A stretch of 64,000 bases of DNA from Falsibacillus albus (lineage in GTDB: Bacteria; Bacillota; Bacilli; Bacillales; DSM-25281): positions 186,001 through 250,000 of the forward strand of contig NZ_RCVZ01000004.1 of the NCBI RefSeq assembly GCF_003668575.1, written 5' to 3'. This document shows, one piece after another, positions 35,868-44,662 of the stretch. A program made the translations under genes and the position numbers. Position 1 is the stretch's first letter. Each line of letters opens with the position of its first letter. The notes under the pieces were generated by a model. It was not told the DNA's origin. It did no database searches and saw only the letters and a list, made by a program, of their open reading frames with translations.

Positions 35868-36596
35868 TCAAAATACATGTTTTTCCATAATGAATGTTAA
35901 CAAGCATGTTCTCAAGGAATCTTCTTCGTTTTGCCAAATATAATGTCCGGCACCTTCAATAACATGATAAGTACTATATGGAATCAAATGTGCAATTTGT
36001 TCAATTGGCCAAGAGGGCCTGATATCCTTTTCGCCCATAACAAACATGGATGGGATCTGAATGTTGGAAATTTCATGCAGAAGCTTTGAATACTTAATAA
36101 ATCTTCTCCATGAATCAATTAACGAACGATGAACGATTGGATTATGAGGAAAATTGAGTTCAGGCGAACTTTCACCCAATATCTGTTTATTCTTTACATA
36201 AGTCTCCTTCCAATCACGATCATTTTGGATACCGGTTCCTGCAATAGAAACCATTCCTGAAAGTGACTCCGGATAGAGCAATGCATAGGCAAGCGCTAAG
36301 TCTGCCCCCCACGAATGTCCAATGACAATCCATTTATCTATTTTGTATGTCTTGCGAATCGCTTCCATATCCCATAGACAACGATGCAATTCATAACCTT
36401 TATCCACTTTCGACGATCTCCCCACACCCCGTGGATCAAAACGTATGACCTCACATGACTCATCTATTAATCTGGATATTGGCTCTAAGTAGTCACAGCA
36501 GCCGGGGCCGCCGCTAATCAGGATGACAGGGACCCCTTTCCCTTGTTTAATGGTCCATAGTTCTGCTCCATCAATATGGATGTATTCTTCGTTCAA
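35868..36596 (-). CDS. Alpha/beta hydrolase (proline iminopeptidase-like)
   Basis: The protein has 242 residues from a TTG at 36596, six bases after GGAAGGGG. The oxyanion GGPGCCDYL, acid-site RFDPRGVGRS and nucleophile elbow GHSWGADLALAYALLYP are typical of the proline iminopeptidase branch, ending with GEKDIRPSW and the catalytic His in EGAGHYIW. The substrate is unknown. Confidence 0.87.
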   Translation of the reverse strand: MNEEYIHIDGAELWTIKQGKGVPVILISGGPGCCDYLEPISRLIDESCEVIRFDPRGVGRSSKVDKGYELHRCLWDMEAIRKTYKIDKWIVIGHSWGADLALAYALLYPESLSGMVSIAGTGIQNDRDWKETYVKNKQILGESSPELNFPHNPIVHRSLIDSWRRFIKYSKLLHEISNIQIPSMFVMGEKDIRPSWPIEQIAHLIPYSTYHVIEGAGHYIWQNEEDSLRTCLLTFIMEKHVF

Positions 36597-36783
36597 AAAT
36601 ATCCCCTTCCTCCCATCAATTCTTTAAAGGAATCTTAGCAAGCGATGCGAATATATTTACTATACCATTGGCCCTGTATAATAACTTCATTCATTTCTCA
36701 GAGCCATATTCTAGATGAGGTGATTACAATGGAGCAGCCCTCTTCATAGACTAATTGATACAATTTGGGGAGGAACTAATTAT

Positions 36784-37614
36784 ATGAAACCAAAGTTAAT
36801 ATTGATAGAGGGTCTGCCCGGCTCAGGAAAGACGACCACTGCAAAACTTGTCAAAGAAATTCTCATAGAAAAAGGTGTAGATTGCGAACTGTTTTTAGAA
36901 GGGAATTTAAACCATCCGGCTGACCTTGATGGAGTTGCATATTTCTCCGAATCGGAATGGGAATCACTGTGCGTTAGGTTTGGTCAATTTTCCCAAATGA
37001 TGCATGAGAACGTTCTAAAAAAAGAAGGTGGATATCTTTTTCCATACAAAAAACTAAAAAACGAAGAAATTTCAACAACATTAATGGACACATGCTTCGA
37101 AAATGATATATATGAGCTTCCTTTGAATGAAAATATTAAATGGATAACTGAAAAATGGAATGAATTCAAATGTGTTGCAGACACCAAAGATAAAATCTAT
37201 ATATTTGAATGCTGTTTCATTCAAAACCCCGTCACGATGGGAATGGTAAAATATGATGCACCCTATGAAACCACGTTCAATTACGTTTTGCAGCTTTTAA
37301 AGGCAGTCGAAGGATTAGATCCTATTTTGATCTATGTTGAGCAGGAAAAAATCCATGACTCTTTTGTAAAAGCAATTCAAGAACGTCCGAGAGAATGGTC
37401 TGAAGGTTTTATTTCTTATTATACCGATCAAGGGTTTGGTAAAAAGAATGATTTGCACGGCTTGGAAGGAACATTGAAGATCCTTGAGGAACGAAAAAAA
37501 TTGGAATTGATGATTATCGATAAGCTTCCCATGAAGAAATTTTTTATAGATAATTCTGCTTTTGATAGGGACAAACATAAGCAGCGATTGAGCCAAATCT
37601 TAGATGGAAATTAA
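36784..37614 (+). CDS. P-loop NTPase, kinase-like
   Basis: This 276-residue protein has the Walker A IEGLPGSGKTTTAKL at residues 8-22, placed as in nucleoside or phosphotransfer kinases. The rest has no clear second motif; FECCFIQNPVTMGMVKYD may be the Walker B region. GGGGAGG supports the ATG. It is common in Bacillus as an orphan and its substrate is unknown. Confidence 0.75.
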   Translation: MKPKLILIEGLPGSGKTTTAKLVKEILIEKGVDCELFLEGNLNHPADLDGVAYFSESEWESLCVRFGQFSQMMHENVLKKEGGYLFPYKKLKNEEISTTLMDTCFENDIYELPLNENIKWITEKWNEFKCVADTKDKIYIFECCFIQNPVTMGMVKYDAPYETTFNYVLQLLKAVEGLDPILIYVEQEKIHDSFVKAIQERPREWSEGFISYYTDQGFGKKNDLHGLEGTLKILEERKKLELMIIDKLPMKKFFIDNSAFDRDKHKQRLSQILDGN

Positions 37615-37617
37615 CAG

Positions 37618-37654
37618 AGTGTCCCCTAGGTGCCTGGCACCTAGGGGACACTCT
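37618..37654. terminator. Perfect GTGTCCCC palindrome
   Basis: AGTGTCCCCTAGGTGCC is followed at once by its inverse GGCACCTAGGGGACACT with no loop except TG. T-rich sequence follows. It lies between convergent genes and probably stops both. The core GTGTCCCC recurs near 35090 and 58296 without the inverse arm. Confidence 0.7.
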
Positions 37655-37657
37655 TTA

Positions 37658-38392
37658 TTATTGCATATTTTGAAAAAGTTTTTCTATTTTCTCTGGGTGA
37701 TTGAGTTTGTGATCGAACACTTCCGATTTCCATAATTCTGGATCCTTGCCGTACTGCCTCAAATCACGTCCATAAAAATCATCAAGTTGCTTCCTGTTAA
37801 ATGTGAAATGCTGTGGGACTTCCGTTGAAATATTGATATTAATCTCCTCTACATTATCAATTAAAATGAAAAAAGATGTTGCATTCATCAGTGCTTTTTC
37901 TTCTAGACCGTTTTTCCAGTAGGTTTCAAACTCCTCTTTCTTTTTTGTTGAATTTTGTTTGCTTCCATAGTTGACAGTCAGTCCAAAAGGGTGTTTCTTC
38001 GTTTGCAAAGATATTTCTGACACGAAGTCTGCCCCTGGAAGACTATAAACGATTTGACCAACCTTGCTGTTTTCACCTACATACGGTGTACGCTCCTTTG
38101 ACAATTCAACTAAATTAATATGTTCCCCAGCTATTTCTATAGATTTACTGCTGCCGTTGTAATGATTTCCATTCAAGCCGGTGATTGCAAAGAAACAAAC
38201 TAATAGAAAGGCAGCAGTACCTGCTATAAGCTGCCATGAAGGCAGAATCCATCTTCTTTTTTTTCTGTCCATTATGCTGTTTTCTTCAGATGAAAGGACA
38301 GCCTTCAGCATCTTCTTCTTCTTTTCTGGCTCCAATGCTGGTTTGGGCATATTTTTAATCTCTTGATCGATATCGATTCTTTCCCTACCCAT
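37658..38392 (-). CDS. Putative anti-sigma factor, membrane protein
   Basis: The protein has 244 residues from the ATG at 38392 (GGAGG eight bases ahead) and overlaps the sigma gene by 8 bp. A charged cytoplasmic start (IDIDQEIKNMPKPALEPEKK) precedes one helix at about residues 50-70 (LIAGTAAFLLVCFFAITGL) and an extracytoplasmic domain. Location and topology match the first anti-sigma at 447-1214, without detectable sequence identity. It is the likely partner of the ECF factor at 38385-38900. Confidence 0.7.
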   Translation of the reverse strand: MGRERIDIDQEIKNMPKPALEPEKKKKMLKAVLSSEENSIMDRKKRRWILPSWQLIAGTAAFLLVCFFAITGLNGNHYNGSSKSIEIAGEHINLVELSKERTPYVGENSKVGQIVYSLPGADFVSEISLQTKKHPFGLTVNYGSKQNSTKKKEEFETYWKNGLEEKALMNATSFFILIDNVEEININISTEVPQHFTFNRKQLDDFYGRDLRQYGKDPELWKSEVFDHKLNHPEKIEKLFQNMQ

Positions 38393-38900
38393 TCCTTTCA
38401 CCTCCCAGTTTTTTTTGCAGCGCCAGTTTTGCTCGGTGGTATGTGGATCGTACTTTACTTTCTTTCCAATCCAATGCTATGGCAGACTCTGTCACTGAAA
38501 GTTCATTAATTCCTCGCAGAATAACAACATCTCTATAAGATGATTTGAGAGATAAAATAGCATTGTATAATTCAACATTATTTTCGCGCAAATCAAAATA
38601 CTGCTCAGGTCTTTGAAAGTGATTCCCTTCAAGACTGGCATTCATCTGCAATGCTTTTTGTCTCCAACTATTCCTTCTCTTTTTTCGATCCTCATCAATG
38701 GCCAGATTCATGGCTATCCGGTAAAGCCATGTCTTTGGCGATGAAAGATCTTGAAATTTATCAAGCCCTTTCATTGCGCGTACAAATACATCCTGGACAT
38801 AATCATCCACATCCATGGTACCCATGCGGTAAATAAAGTAATGATAAATATCATCACTGTAGCGATTAAACCATTCCGTAATCAATTCATTTTTGGTCAT
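38385..38900 (-). CDS. ECF-type RNA polymerase sigma factor
   Basis: This 171-residue protein has region 2 (FNRYSDDIYHYFIYRMGTMD, DDYVQDVFVRAMKGLDKFQD) and region 4 (SYRDVVILRGINELSVTESA, DWKESKVRSTYHRAKLALQK). It is similar in layout to SigX. A predicted ECF promoter lies about 40 bp upstream. It overlaps the anti-sigma gene. Confidence 0.92.
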   Translation of the reverse strand: MTKNELITEWFNRYSDDIYHYFIYRMGTMDVDDYVQDVFVRAMKGLDKFQDLSSPKTWLYRIAMNLAIDEDRKKRRNSWRQKALQMNASLEGNHFQRPEQYFDLRENNVELYNAILSLKSSYRDVVILRGINELSVTESAIALDWKESKVRSTYHRAKLALQKKLGGERNG

Positions 38901-38936
38901 TCACTTTCCTCCGATGATTTAGTTCTTATGTATTTA

Positions 38937-38962
38937 GACGAATGAAAAGTGCATTTGTCGCA
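38937..38962 (-). promoter_or_regulatory. Predicted ECF promoter (TGCGAC-N16-CGTC)
   Basis: Minus strand: TGCGAC (38962-38957), 16-bp spacer, CGTC (38940-38937). The AC of the -35 and CGTC of the -10 are kept, suggesting autoregulation. Confidence 0.5.
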
Positions 38963-39060
38963 GTAAATTTGAATTTTTTTATGAAAGAGGAAGTAAACAT
39001 CCTTGGGGAATATCAGAAGATTAAGAGTGGGTTGGATTCATAAAAAATAGGAAAACCGTT

Positions 39061-39381
39061 TTACAGATTTTCCTGACTCGCCACTTTTTCATCACCTTTA
39101 AAATGATGGTAAACTTTTGCAGTTCCAATGCCAAGGCCTGAAAGCGCAGCTGAAAAAAGAACAGAAACGAGTGCAAATTCGACAATATCAAACATGAAGG
39201 AATAAATGAAACCGAAAAACATACTCATCAGGACCAAAAGAAGTAAATTAACCCGGACAAAGAAAATGGCAATGGTGCAATTCAATATTAGCACGGCTAT
39301 TCCTATTACAATCAAATGGTTGCTATACGCTGATAAATACTCCAAAATCATCACCGCCATCGATACAGATTTTTCCATCAC
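39061..39381 (-). CDS. Hypothetical multi-helix membrane protein
   Basis: This protein of up to 106 residues has three to four hydrophobic segments (about 22-42, 45-60, 68-90) and a polar tail HHFKGDEKVASQENL. The start is unclear: GTG at 39381, or ATG a few codons later. The family is not recognised. Confidence 0.6.
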   Translation of the reverse strand: MMEKSVSMAVMILEYLSAYSNHLIVIGIAVLILNCTIAIFFVRVNLLLLVLMSMFFGFIYSFMFDIVEFALVSVLFSAALSGLGIGTAKVYHHFKGDEKVASQENL

Positions 39382-39449
39382 GCTTCTATTTAATTAGACG
39401 GTGATAATAAAGTTTTTGTTTCAAAATTCTGCAAATTAATTAATATTAT

Positions 39450-40172
39450 TTACTCCAAATAAGATAAAGGTGATATCAGATCACAATACTCACTATCCTC
39501 AAGGAATTGATAAAGTAAATGGAGGTGTGCAGCTCCGATCAGCAAAAATACTCGATCGGTTGGTGATGTGGTGATCCTAGTCAAATTTGAAAAAAGAATC
39601 AGGTTTCTCTGATACCACCAAATCAGCCAATCAAGTCCCACATGTTCGTGTGTTGTCCCGATCCTTGCCATATTGATGTATGACCAATGATCTTTTTTTT
39701 GATATTTTGAACTGTTCACTTCCATTAACATAATCCGAATGCTTTTAGTTCCATTTAGATTCGGAGGGGAAAAAATTTGCTGAAATAATTCAGGCTGACT
39801 TTCTTTGGCCCAATTATATACATCCGTATATCCGCGTTTTCCGGCACCCTTTTCCATCCAATCGATTCCAAATAGGATTTTGTGATTTAATATTTCCCCT
39901 AATCGAAAAGCAATCTGATCGATTTCATTCATTTGAAGAGGAGACTTATTCGTTATGTAATTGTGATAACGTTCATTCAGGAGTTCGTTTTCTTTTGTAT
40001 CAACTTCTACTGCAATTTTAGTTGGATTGAACTCTTTTATCTTGTTCACGATCCTTTTCAGTTCCTTCTGCCTGTTAAGCGAGTCAAGTTGACTTATTTC
40101 TAAATTATGCATATCATCTGTTTGCGCCAAATGAATCGTACCGAGAAGCATGATTTTTGGCTTACTCTCCAT
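39450..40172 (-). CDS. DUF5694 family protein (TraB/PrgY-like fold)
   Basis: The protein has 240 residues from the ATG at 40172. The N-terminus KPKIMLLGTIHLAQTDD, then IKEFNPTKIAVEVDTKENEL and the later LIGAAHLHLLYQFLEDS, are the family marks; the GTIH and GAAH boxes resemble TIKI/TraB metalloprotease-like sites. It overlaps the HAD gene by 11 bp. The activity is unproven. Confidence 0.8.
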   Translation of the reverse strand: MESKPKIMLLGTIHLAQTDDMHNLEISQLDSLNRQKELKRIVNKIKEFNPTKIAVEVDTKENELLNERYHNYITNKSPLQMNEIDQIAFRLGEILNHKILFGIDWMEKGAGKRGYTDVYNWAKESQPELFQQIFSPPNLNGTKSIRIMLMEVNSSKYQKKDHWSYINMARIGTTHEHVGLDWLIWWYQRNLILFSNLTRITTSPTDRVFLLIGAAHLHLLYQFLEDSEYCDLISPLSYLE

Positions 40173-40734
40173 TGTGAAGGACACTCCCCCTTTGTTTATC
40201 ATCAACAAGCCATTCAATCGCCTCTAACAGATGTTCTGCTATAAAGTCCGGTTTTATATCTGCCCAAGCGCCATAGAATTCCCGTTTCGTATATTTTTCA
40301 AAGACCGATTTGCCAGCTCCTGTCTTCACAAGAATCTTTGCACATCCAGCATTAGCTGCAGCCAAAAGATCAGTCCACCTATCACCTATCACTACGCTTT
40401 GTTTTAAATCAAGACCATGCTCCTTCGAGGCTTTTTCAAGCATGCCTGTTCCAGGTTTACGACAAGCACAACACTCTTCATGTGTATGAGGACATAGATA
40501 AACGGAATCAAAACCGATACCTTTTAATTCCTTCTCAAAATCTTCCACAGCCGCTTCACCTCTGGCGATACCTGGCTGGTTGGTAAATGCGAAGACTGGA
40601 ATACCTTCTTTTTTCAGTATGTTGATTGCTTTGTTTGTATAGGAAAACGGTTTAAAAGAAAAAGGGTATATAACCTCTTCTCCTCCCCCGATGGTTCCGT
40701 CCCGATCAATGAATACTGCTTCAATGCATTTCAT
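40162..40734 (-). CDS. HAD-IIIA family phosphatase (GmhB/HisB-like)
   Basis: The protein has 190 residues from the ATG at 40734 (MKCIEAVFIDRDGTIGGG). HAD motif I is FIDRDGTIGG, motif II AFTNQPGIARG, a CPHTHEECCACRKP zinc-type loop follows, and the last motif is VVIGDRWTDLLAAANAG. The zinc loop is as in the heptose-bisphosphate and histidinol phosphatases. The substrate is not determined. Confidence 0.87.
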   Translation of the reverse strand: MKCIEAVFIDRDGTIGGGEEVIYPFSFKPFSYTNKAINILKKEGIPVFAFTNQPGIARGEAAVEDFEKELKGIGFDSVYLCPHTHEECCACRKPGTGMLEKASKEHGLDLKQSVVIGDRWTDLLAAANAGCAKILVKTGAGKSVFEKYTKREFYGAWADIKPDFIAEHLLEAIEWLVDDKQRGSVLHNGE

Positions 40735-40904
40735 GAAATCATATAGCCCCTTCTTTTCATTTATAATCTTGAGTTTCAAGCTGAATTGATTTTGGATACA
40801 TCATTAGGTCCATACAGAATATATCCTTTTTTTGTAAGTTAATTATAAATACGTTGTTTTCCTTAGAAAAGTTTCAATAAATTTATAAAGGCTCTTTTCG
40901 CAAC

Positions 40905-41080
40905 GATCATTTCGTAAAGTTTATTGCTATTCATCAAAGGTTGTGTAAGGTTGATTTCCGCTGCAGGATGCTCGCTTTCCATGTGGCATGTCGCTTTTCC
41001 AACTGACCCGCTGATCCCTCCGGAGTCTCGCACCTTCCGCTCCATTAAACATTGAATGTTCAATTTTCAACAAAATAATA
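40905..41080. repeat. Dispersed intergenic repeat, copy E
   Basis: It contains TTGATTTCCGCTGCAGGATG, CTCGCTTTCCATGTGG and GTCTCGCACCTTCCGCTCCA, with the flank TTTCGTAAAGTTTATTGCT upstream. It sits between the HAD gene and the end of the RiPP-like operon. It is close to copy C at both ends. Confidence 0.7.
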
Positions 41081-41115
41081 ATTTTGAAATAGACTTTTAA
41101 GTAGACCTTGATTCA

Positions 41116-42108
41116 TTATTTTCTTGCAGCTGGCCGAATCCATGATAGTAATTCATAAATCATGTGTTTACTTGTGTCGAAGCTAAGAAATTGATAGTCA
41201 ATGAAATTAATATATTTTTTTATATTGGATTCTTTCTCTTCCTTTATGAATCGGTATGCCCAATGGACGTATTGCATCTTGAACGGCAGTTCCTTGATCT
41301 CATTTAAAAACGGAAACTCTTGGTATACCAGTGACAAAGTCCGGAAAACCCTTTTCTTTGTTTTATGTTCTATTGTATCTCGTATTAAACGATCGAAGTC
41401 AATCTCGGTGGGATATGTGGTGATTATTTGGATAATATCTAAAAAATGTCTTAATGAATCCATATTATGGCGCCATCCATGCAGACACATCAAATAAAAT
41501 GTATGGTAAGTCGATAATTCCTTAATATAAGCAAATTCCCCCATGCAAGCAGCTTCATTCCAGAATTGCTGGATAGGGATGGAAGCTGTCTTTTCTTTGA
41601 TGATATTCCAATGTAGTTCAATCCTTAATGGAATCTTTGATCCGGGTATTTGTTTCATGAAGGTGGTATGGAAATGACCAGCTATTGAAGGTTCATCCTT
41701 ATTGAACCCTAATGACTCTACACACACAACTGCTTCTGCTAGCTGCTCTTTCCGAATGAGAATATCGATATCAGACGTTGACCTTGCTGCAAAACTTCCA
41801 AAATATCTTTCTGCAAAATTAATCCCTTTCAAGGGAATTGCTTCGATTTCCTGTCTTTCAAAGACTGCACAAATTTGTCCCACTTGCTGCTTGATCAGTA
41901 GATTGTTGTATAAAACTTCATCAGACCTTTTCTTCAGCCGGTCCTGAAAAAATGATGGAGTGGATTCAAATTCCCCCATTTCCTTCAACTTGAATAGAAT
42001 TTGAGGATAGATTTGAAAAAATTCAATTTCGTGGAGAGCTAAATGATAATCGTTCATTTGCATTTTTATCTTTCCGTTCGGATTATAAATCTGGCGAATT
42101 AAATCCAT
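41116..42108 (-). CDS. Nucleotidyltransferase family protein (RiPP-associated type)
   Basis: This 330-residue protein has the nucleotidyltransferase signature FAARSTSDIDILIRKEQ (with the two Asp), preceded by AIPLKGINFAERYFGS. This family is often found beside PqqD, kinase and ABC genes of lasso and other RiPP clusters; there, members of related type modify or phosphorylate the peptide or its partners. It is the last gene of the operon. AAGGAGGG lies ahead. Confidence 0.83.
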   Translation of the reverse strand: MDLIRQIYNPNGKIKMQMNDYHLALHEIEFFQIYPQILFKLKEMGEFESTPSFFQDRLKKRSDEVLYNNLLIKQQVGQICAVFERQEIEAIPLKGINFAERYFGSFAARSTSDIDILIRKEQLAEAVVCVESLGFNKDEPSIAGHFHTTFMKQIPGSKIPLRIELHWNIIKEKTASIPIQQFWNEAACMGEFAYIKELSTYHTFYLMCLHGWRHNMDSLRHFLDIIQIITTYPTEIDFDRLIRDTIEHKTKKRVFRTLSLVYQEFPFLNEIKELPFKMQYVHWAYRFIKEEKESNIKKYINFIDYQFLSFDTSKHMIYELLSWIRPAARK

Positions 42109-42127
42109 TTTTCCTCAAACCCTCCTT

Positions 42128-43945
42128 TTAAGTTGTCATCAATGTCAATTCAGGGAGTTGGTCAGCTTGAAATTGTTTACTGCATAGACGCTGATAAAGC
42201 CCTGGCTCAATCAGCAGCTGTTCATGGGTTCCTTGTTGGACTATTCTCCCTTGGTCCATGACAAAAATGACATCTGCATGCTGGATGGTAGAAAGGCGGT
42301 GGGCAATAATGATCGTCGTTCGATCTTTCATGAGTGTCTTTAACGCTTCTCTGACTGAATGCTCTGTTTCACTATCCAAGGCAGAGGTTGGCTCATCCAA
42401 TAATAAAATCGGCGCATCCTTTAAGATTGCCCTCGCGATCGCGATTCGCTGCCTTTCCCCACCTGACAGTTTTAATCCTCTTTCGCCGATATGTGTATCA
42501 TATCCATTTGGAAGTGTAAGGATGAAGTCGTGAATATATGCTTGTTTTGCTGCCGCTTCCATCTCTTCCTCCGTAACATCGGGCCTGGCAATCTGCAGGT
42601 TGTCTCGTATCGTCCCTGCAAACAAGAATGTTTCCTGAGGTACATGTGCAATGGAGCATCTTAATTCAGAGATTGAATAATCGCCTATCGATCTTCCTGC
42701 TATTGAAATGTAACCTTTGGCTGGGGAATAAAACCCCTGCAATAGATTGAAAATAGTGCTTTTTCCAGCACCGCTAGGTCCTACTAAAGCAGTAACTTTG
42801 CCAGCGGGTGCATGCAAATGGAATTGCTGAAAAAGCAAATCATCCTCGCTGTATCCGAAGCTGATGTTTTGTAGATGAATGGGTGTATGAATTTGATGGA
42901 CAGCTACATGTGAAGGTAATTTTTCACATGTCGGCTTTTCTTCCAAAACATTGACAATTCTTTCTAAAGCTGTAATCGAACGCTGAAATCCAGCCCATTG
43001 TCCCGCCATTCCTGTCAAAGGGTATACGAGATGATTGACTAAATTGATGAATGTCAATAATGCTCCGACTGTCATAATGGAATGTGATACATAATATGCC
43101 CCCAAACTTACACTGATTAAATACGTGATTGAACTTACAAGCTGGCCGCCTGCGTAATAATATCCCTGTAGCCTTGCATTATGACATTCTAGCTGATATA
43201 GTCTATCAGTTTGAGATTCCAGTTTGTTAAACATGTGCTTTTCCAATGTGAAGGAACGGATAATAGGTAGTCCAAAAAATGTCTCATTCAAGTGATTATT
43301 AATATCCGCAATAAGTTCGTGAATTAGCCTGCCATTCTTTTTCAATAAAAATCCAAATAGAATGGCAGACATTAATGCCAACGGGGCAATCATGACCGAA
43401 ATGAGAGATAGTACCGTATTGATTTGACATAAATAAATGAAAACAACCAAAAAAATTAGCGGAAATCGGAGAAGACCAATCAACTGCTTTCCAATTAAAC
43501 CATTCACGTGATGAATATCATTTGAAAAATGAGAAGATAATTTACCTGACTGCTGATTGACAGTGAAGGGAGAAGGGAGCCTTAGCAAATGACTATACAA
43601 GTACTTTTTCAACTCATTTTTCACGCCATTGGTAGCGATATTTTCAACTATAATATCTAAAAAGCTTGTTGTTATGCTTAAGATAATCAGAACGATGCCT
43701 ATTGGTATCAGCCATTTTAATTTTTCGAAATCACCCTGGAGTGCAGCATCAGTAATCTGGCCAAAAAACCATGCGAAGGAAATAGTGAGGAAGATATCAA
43801 AACCAAGAAGGATAATAAGGCCGGAATAGGCTTTCCAATGATTTTGAATAAATGGTTTTAGAAAGAAAAATGTCCTCTTCATGTCATGTGAATTTAAGTG
43901 TAAATATGATTTTATTATGGATGCAATGTTTTTTCGTTTTACCAT
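42128..43945 (-). CDS. ABC exporter, fused permease and ATPase
   Basis: This 605-residue protein has a six-helix membrane domain (residues 30-330) and an ATPase with Walker A GPSGAGKSTIF, signature LKLSGGERQRIAIARAI and Walker B ILLLDEPTSAL. There is no N-terminal C39 peptidase domain, so it does not remove a leader itself. It would export the product of this operon; the S26-type protease next to it is the likely leader cleaver. It is 20 bp from the nucleotidyltransferase gene. Confidence 0.92.
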   Translation of the reverse strand: MVKRKNIASIIKSYLHLNSHDMKRTFFFLKPFIQNHWKAYSGLIILLGFDIFLTISFAWFFGQITDAALQGDFEKLKWLIPIGIVLIILSITTSFLDIIVENIATNGVKNELKKYLYSHLLRLPSPFTVNQQSGKLSSHFSNDIHHVNGLIGKQLIGLLRFPLIFLVVFIYLCQINTVLSLISVMIAPLALMSAILFGFLLKKNGRLIHELIADINNHLNETFFGLPIIRSFTLEKHMFNKLESQTDRLYQLECHNARLQGYYYAGGQLVSSITYLISVSLGAYYVSHSIMTVGALLTFINLVNHLVYPLTGMAGQWAGFQRSITALERIVNVLEEKPTCEKLPSHVAVHQIHTPIHLQNISFGYSEDDLLFQQFHLHAPAGKVTALVGPSGAGKSTIFNLLQGFYSPAKGYISIAGRSIGDYSISELRCSIAHVPQETFLFAGTIRDNLQIARPDVTEEEMEAAAKQAYIHDFILTLPNGYDTHIGERGLKLSGGERQRIAIARAILKDAPILLLDEPTSALDSETEHSVREALKTLMKDRTTIIIAHRLSTIQHADVIFVMDQGRIVQQGTHEQLLIEPGLYQRLCSKQFQADQLPELTLMTT

Positions 43946-43962
43946 GTCCAGGACACTCCTAT

Positions 43963-44397
43963 TTATATATTTCTATGATTTATGAAAAATCGAAGCATGG
44001 AAGATATCATGGGAAAATACAAAATGATGTTTTTCCATAGCTGTGCAGCAGCAACATTTATTTCAATATGCTTTCCTTTTTTCTCTATCACTGAAAGCTT
44101 TCCAATTACCTGTTCCGGTTTTATCGGAGGATCAAAGCCAAGGTTTGAATCCCCTTTGAATAATAATTTGTCATGGTGTTTTCCGTAATATCGATGGGCA
44201 ACTAATCGAAGAGATTCAGAGAAAAACAGGAGGATGTCTCCTTTTTTCCATTCATGTTGTTGGACATAGACAAATTGACACATATCGCCTTGTTGAATAA
44301 ATGGATACATGCTGCTACCGGAAGCAGGAAGACGGATCTTCCCTTCTTTTTGGATGACATCCTTTAAAAGTAGAACAGTGGATTGGTCAACTAACAA
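43963..44397 (-). CDS. S24/S26 family serine peptidase
   Basis: This 144-residue protein has the signal-peptidase serine box LPASGSSMYPFIQQGD (Ser29), VAHRYYG with a His (His68) where type I bacterial enzymes have Lys, and LLFKGDSN. A C-terminal hydrophobic stretch at 121-138 may anchor it. The TTG start overlaps the PqqD stop by 11 bp. The Ser-His form recalls SipW and archaeal peptidases. In this operon it may cleave the precursor leader. Confidence 0.83.
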   Translation of the reverse strand: MLVDQSTVLLLKDVIQKEGKIRLPASGSSMYPFIQQGDMCQFVYVQQHEWKKGDILLFFSESLRLVAHRYYGKHHDKLLFKGDSNLGFDPPIKPEQVIGKLSVIEKKGKHIEINVAAAQLWKNIILYFPMISSMLRFFINHRNI

Positions 44398-44662
44398 GAT
44401 GAATCAACTCACACTTTAGTAGTTCATTCATGAACTCACTCAATTCTTGCCTGACCTTCTCATTTGATCCGGCACCATCAAAATGCTTTTCAACTGCATA
44501 TGCTAAGTCTGAAATCGTCTGGATTTCACTTAGTAGGTTCCAGCAAAATCCACCTACTTCATTTACCTTCGTCACGGTAAAATTATTAGTGTTTAATATG
44601 AGCCACTCATCGTTAAGTTGAGTGGCTTCGCATTCATCATTTCGAATATATTGCCTTCTCAT
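44387..44662 (-). CDS. PqqD-family protein (RiPP recognition element)
   Basis: The protein has 91 residues from the ATG at 44662, which overlaps the kinase stop by four bases (ATGA) and follows GGGAG. It has the small winged-helix layout of PqqD: ECEATQLNDEWLILNTNNFT, NEVGGFCWNLLSEIQTISDL, and a helical end. PqqD-type proteins bind leader peptides and present them to enzymes. Its place between kinase and peptidase fits this. Confidence 0.88.
   Translation of the reverse strand: MRRQYIRNDECEATQLNDEWLILNTNNFTVTKVNEVGGFCWNLLSEIQTISDLAYAVEKHFDGAGSNEKVRQELSEFMNELLKCELIHLVS

Noticed and set aside
37618-37654. End of an insertion sequence
   Set aside because: The palindrome is alone, has no transposase remnant nearby and lies between convergent genes like a terminator.
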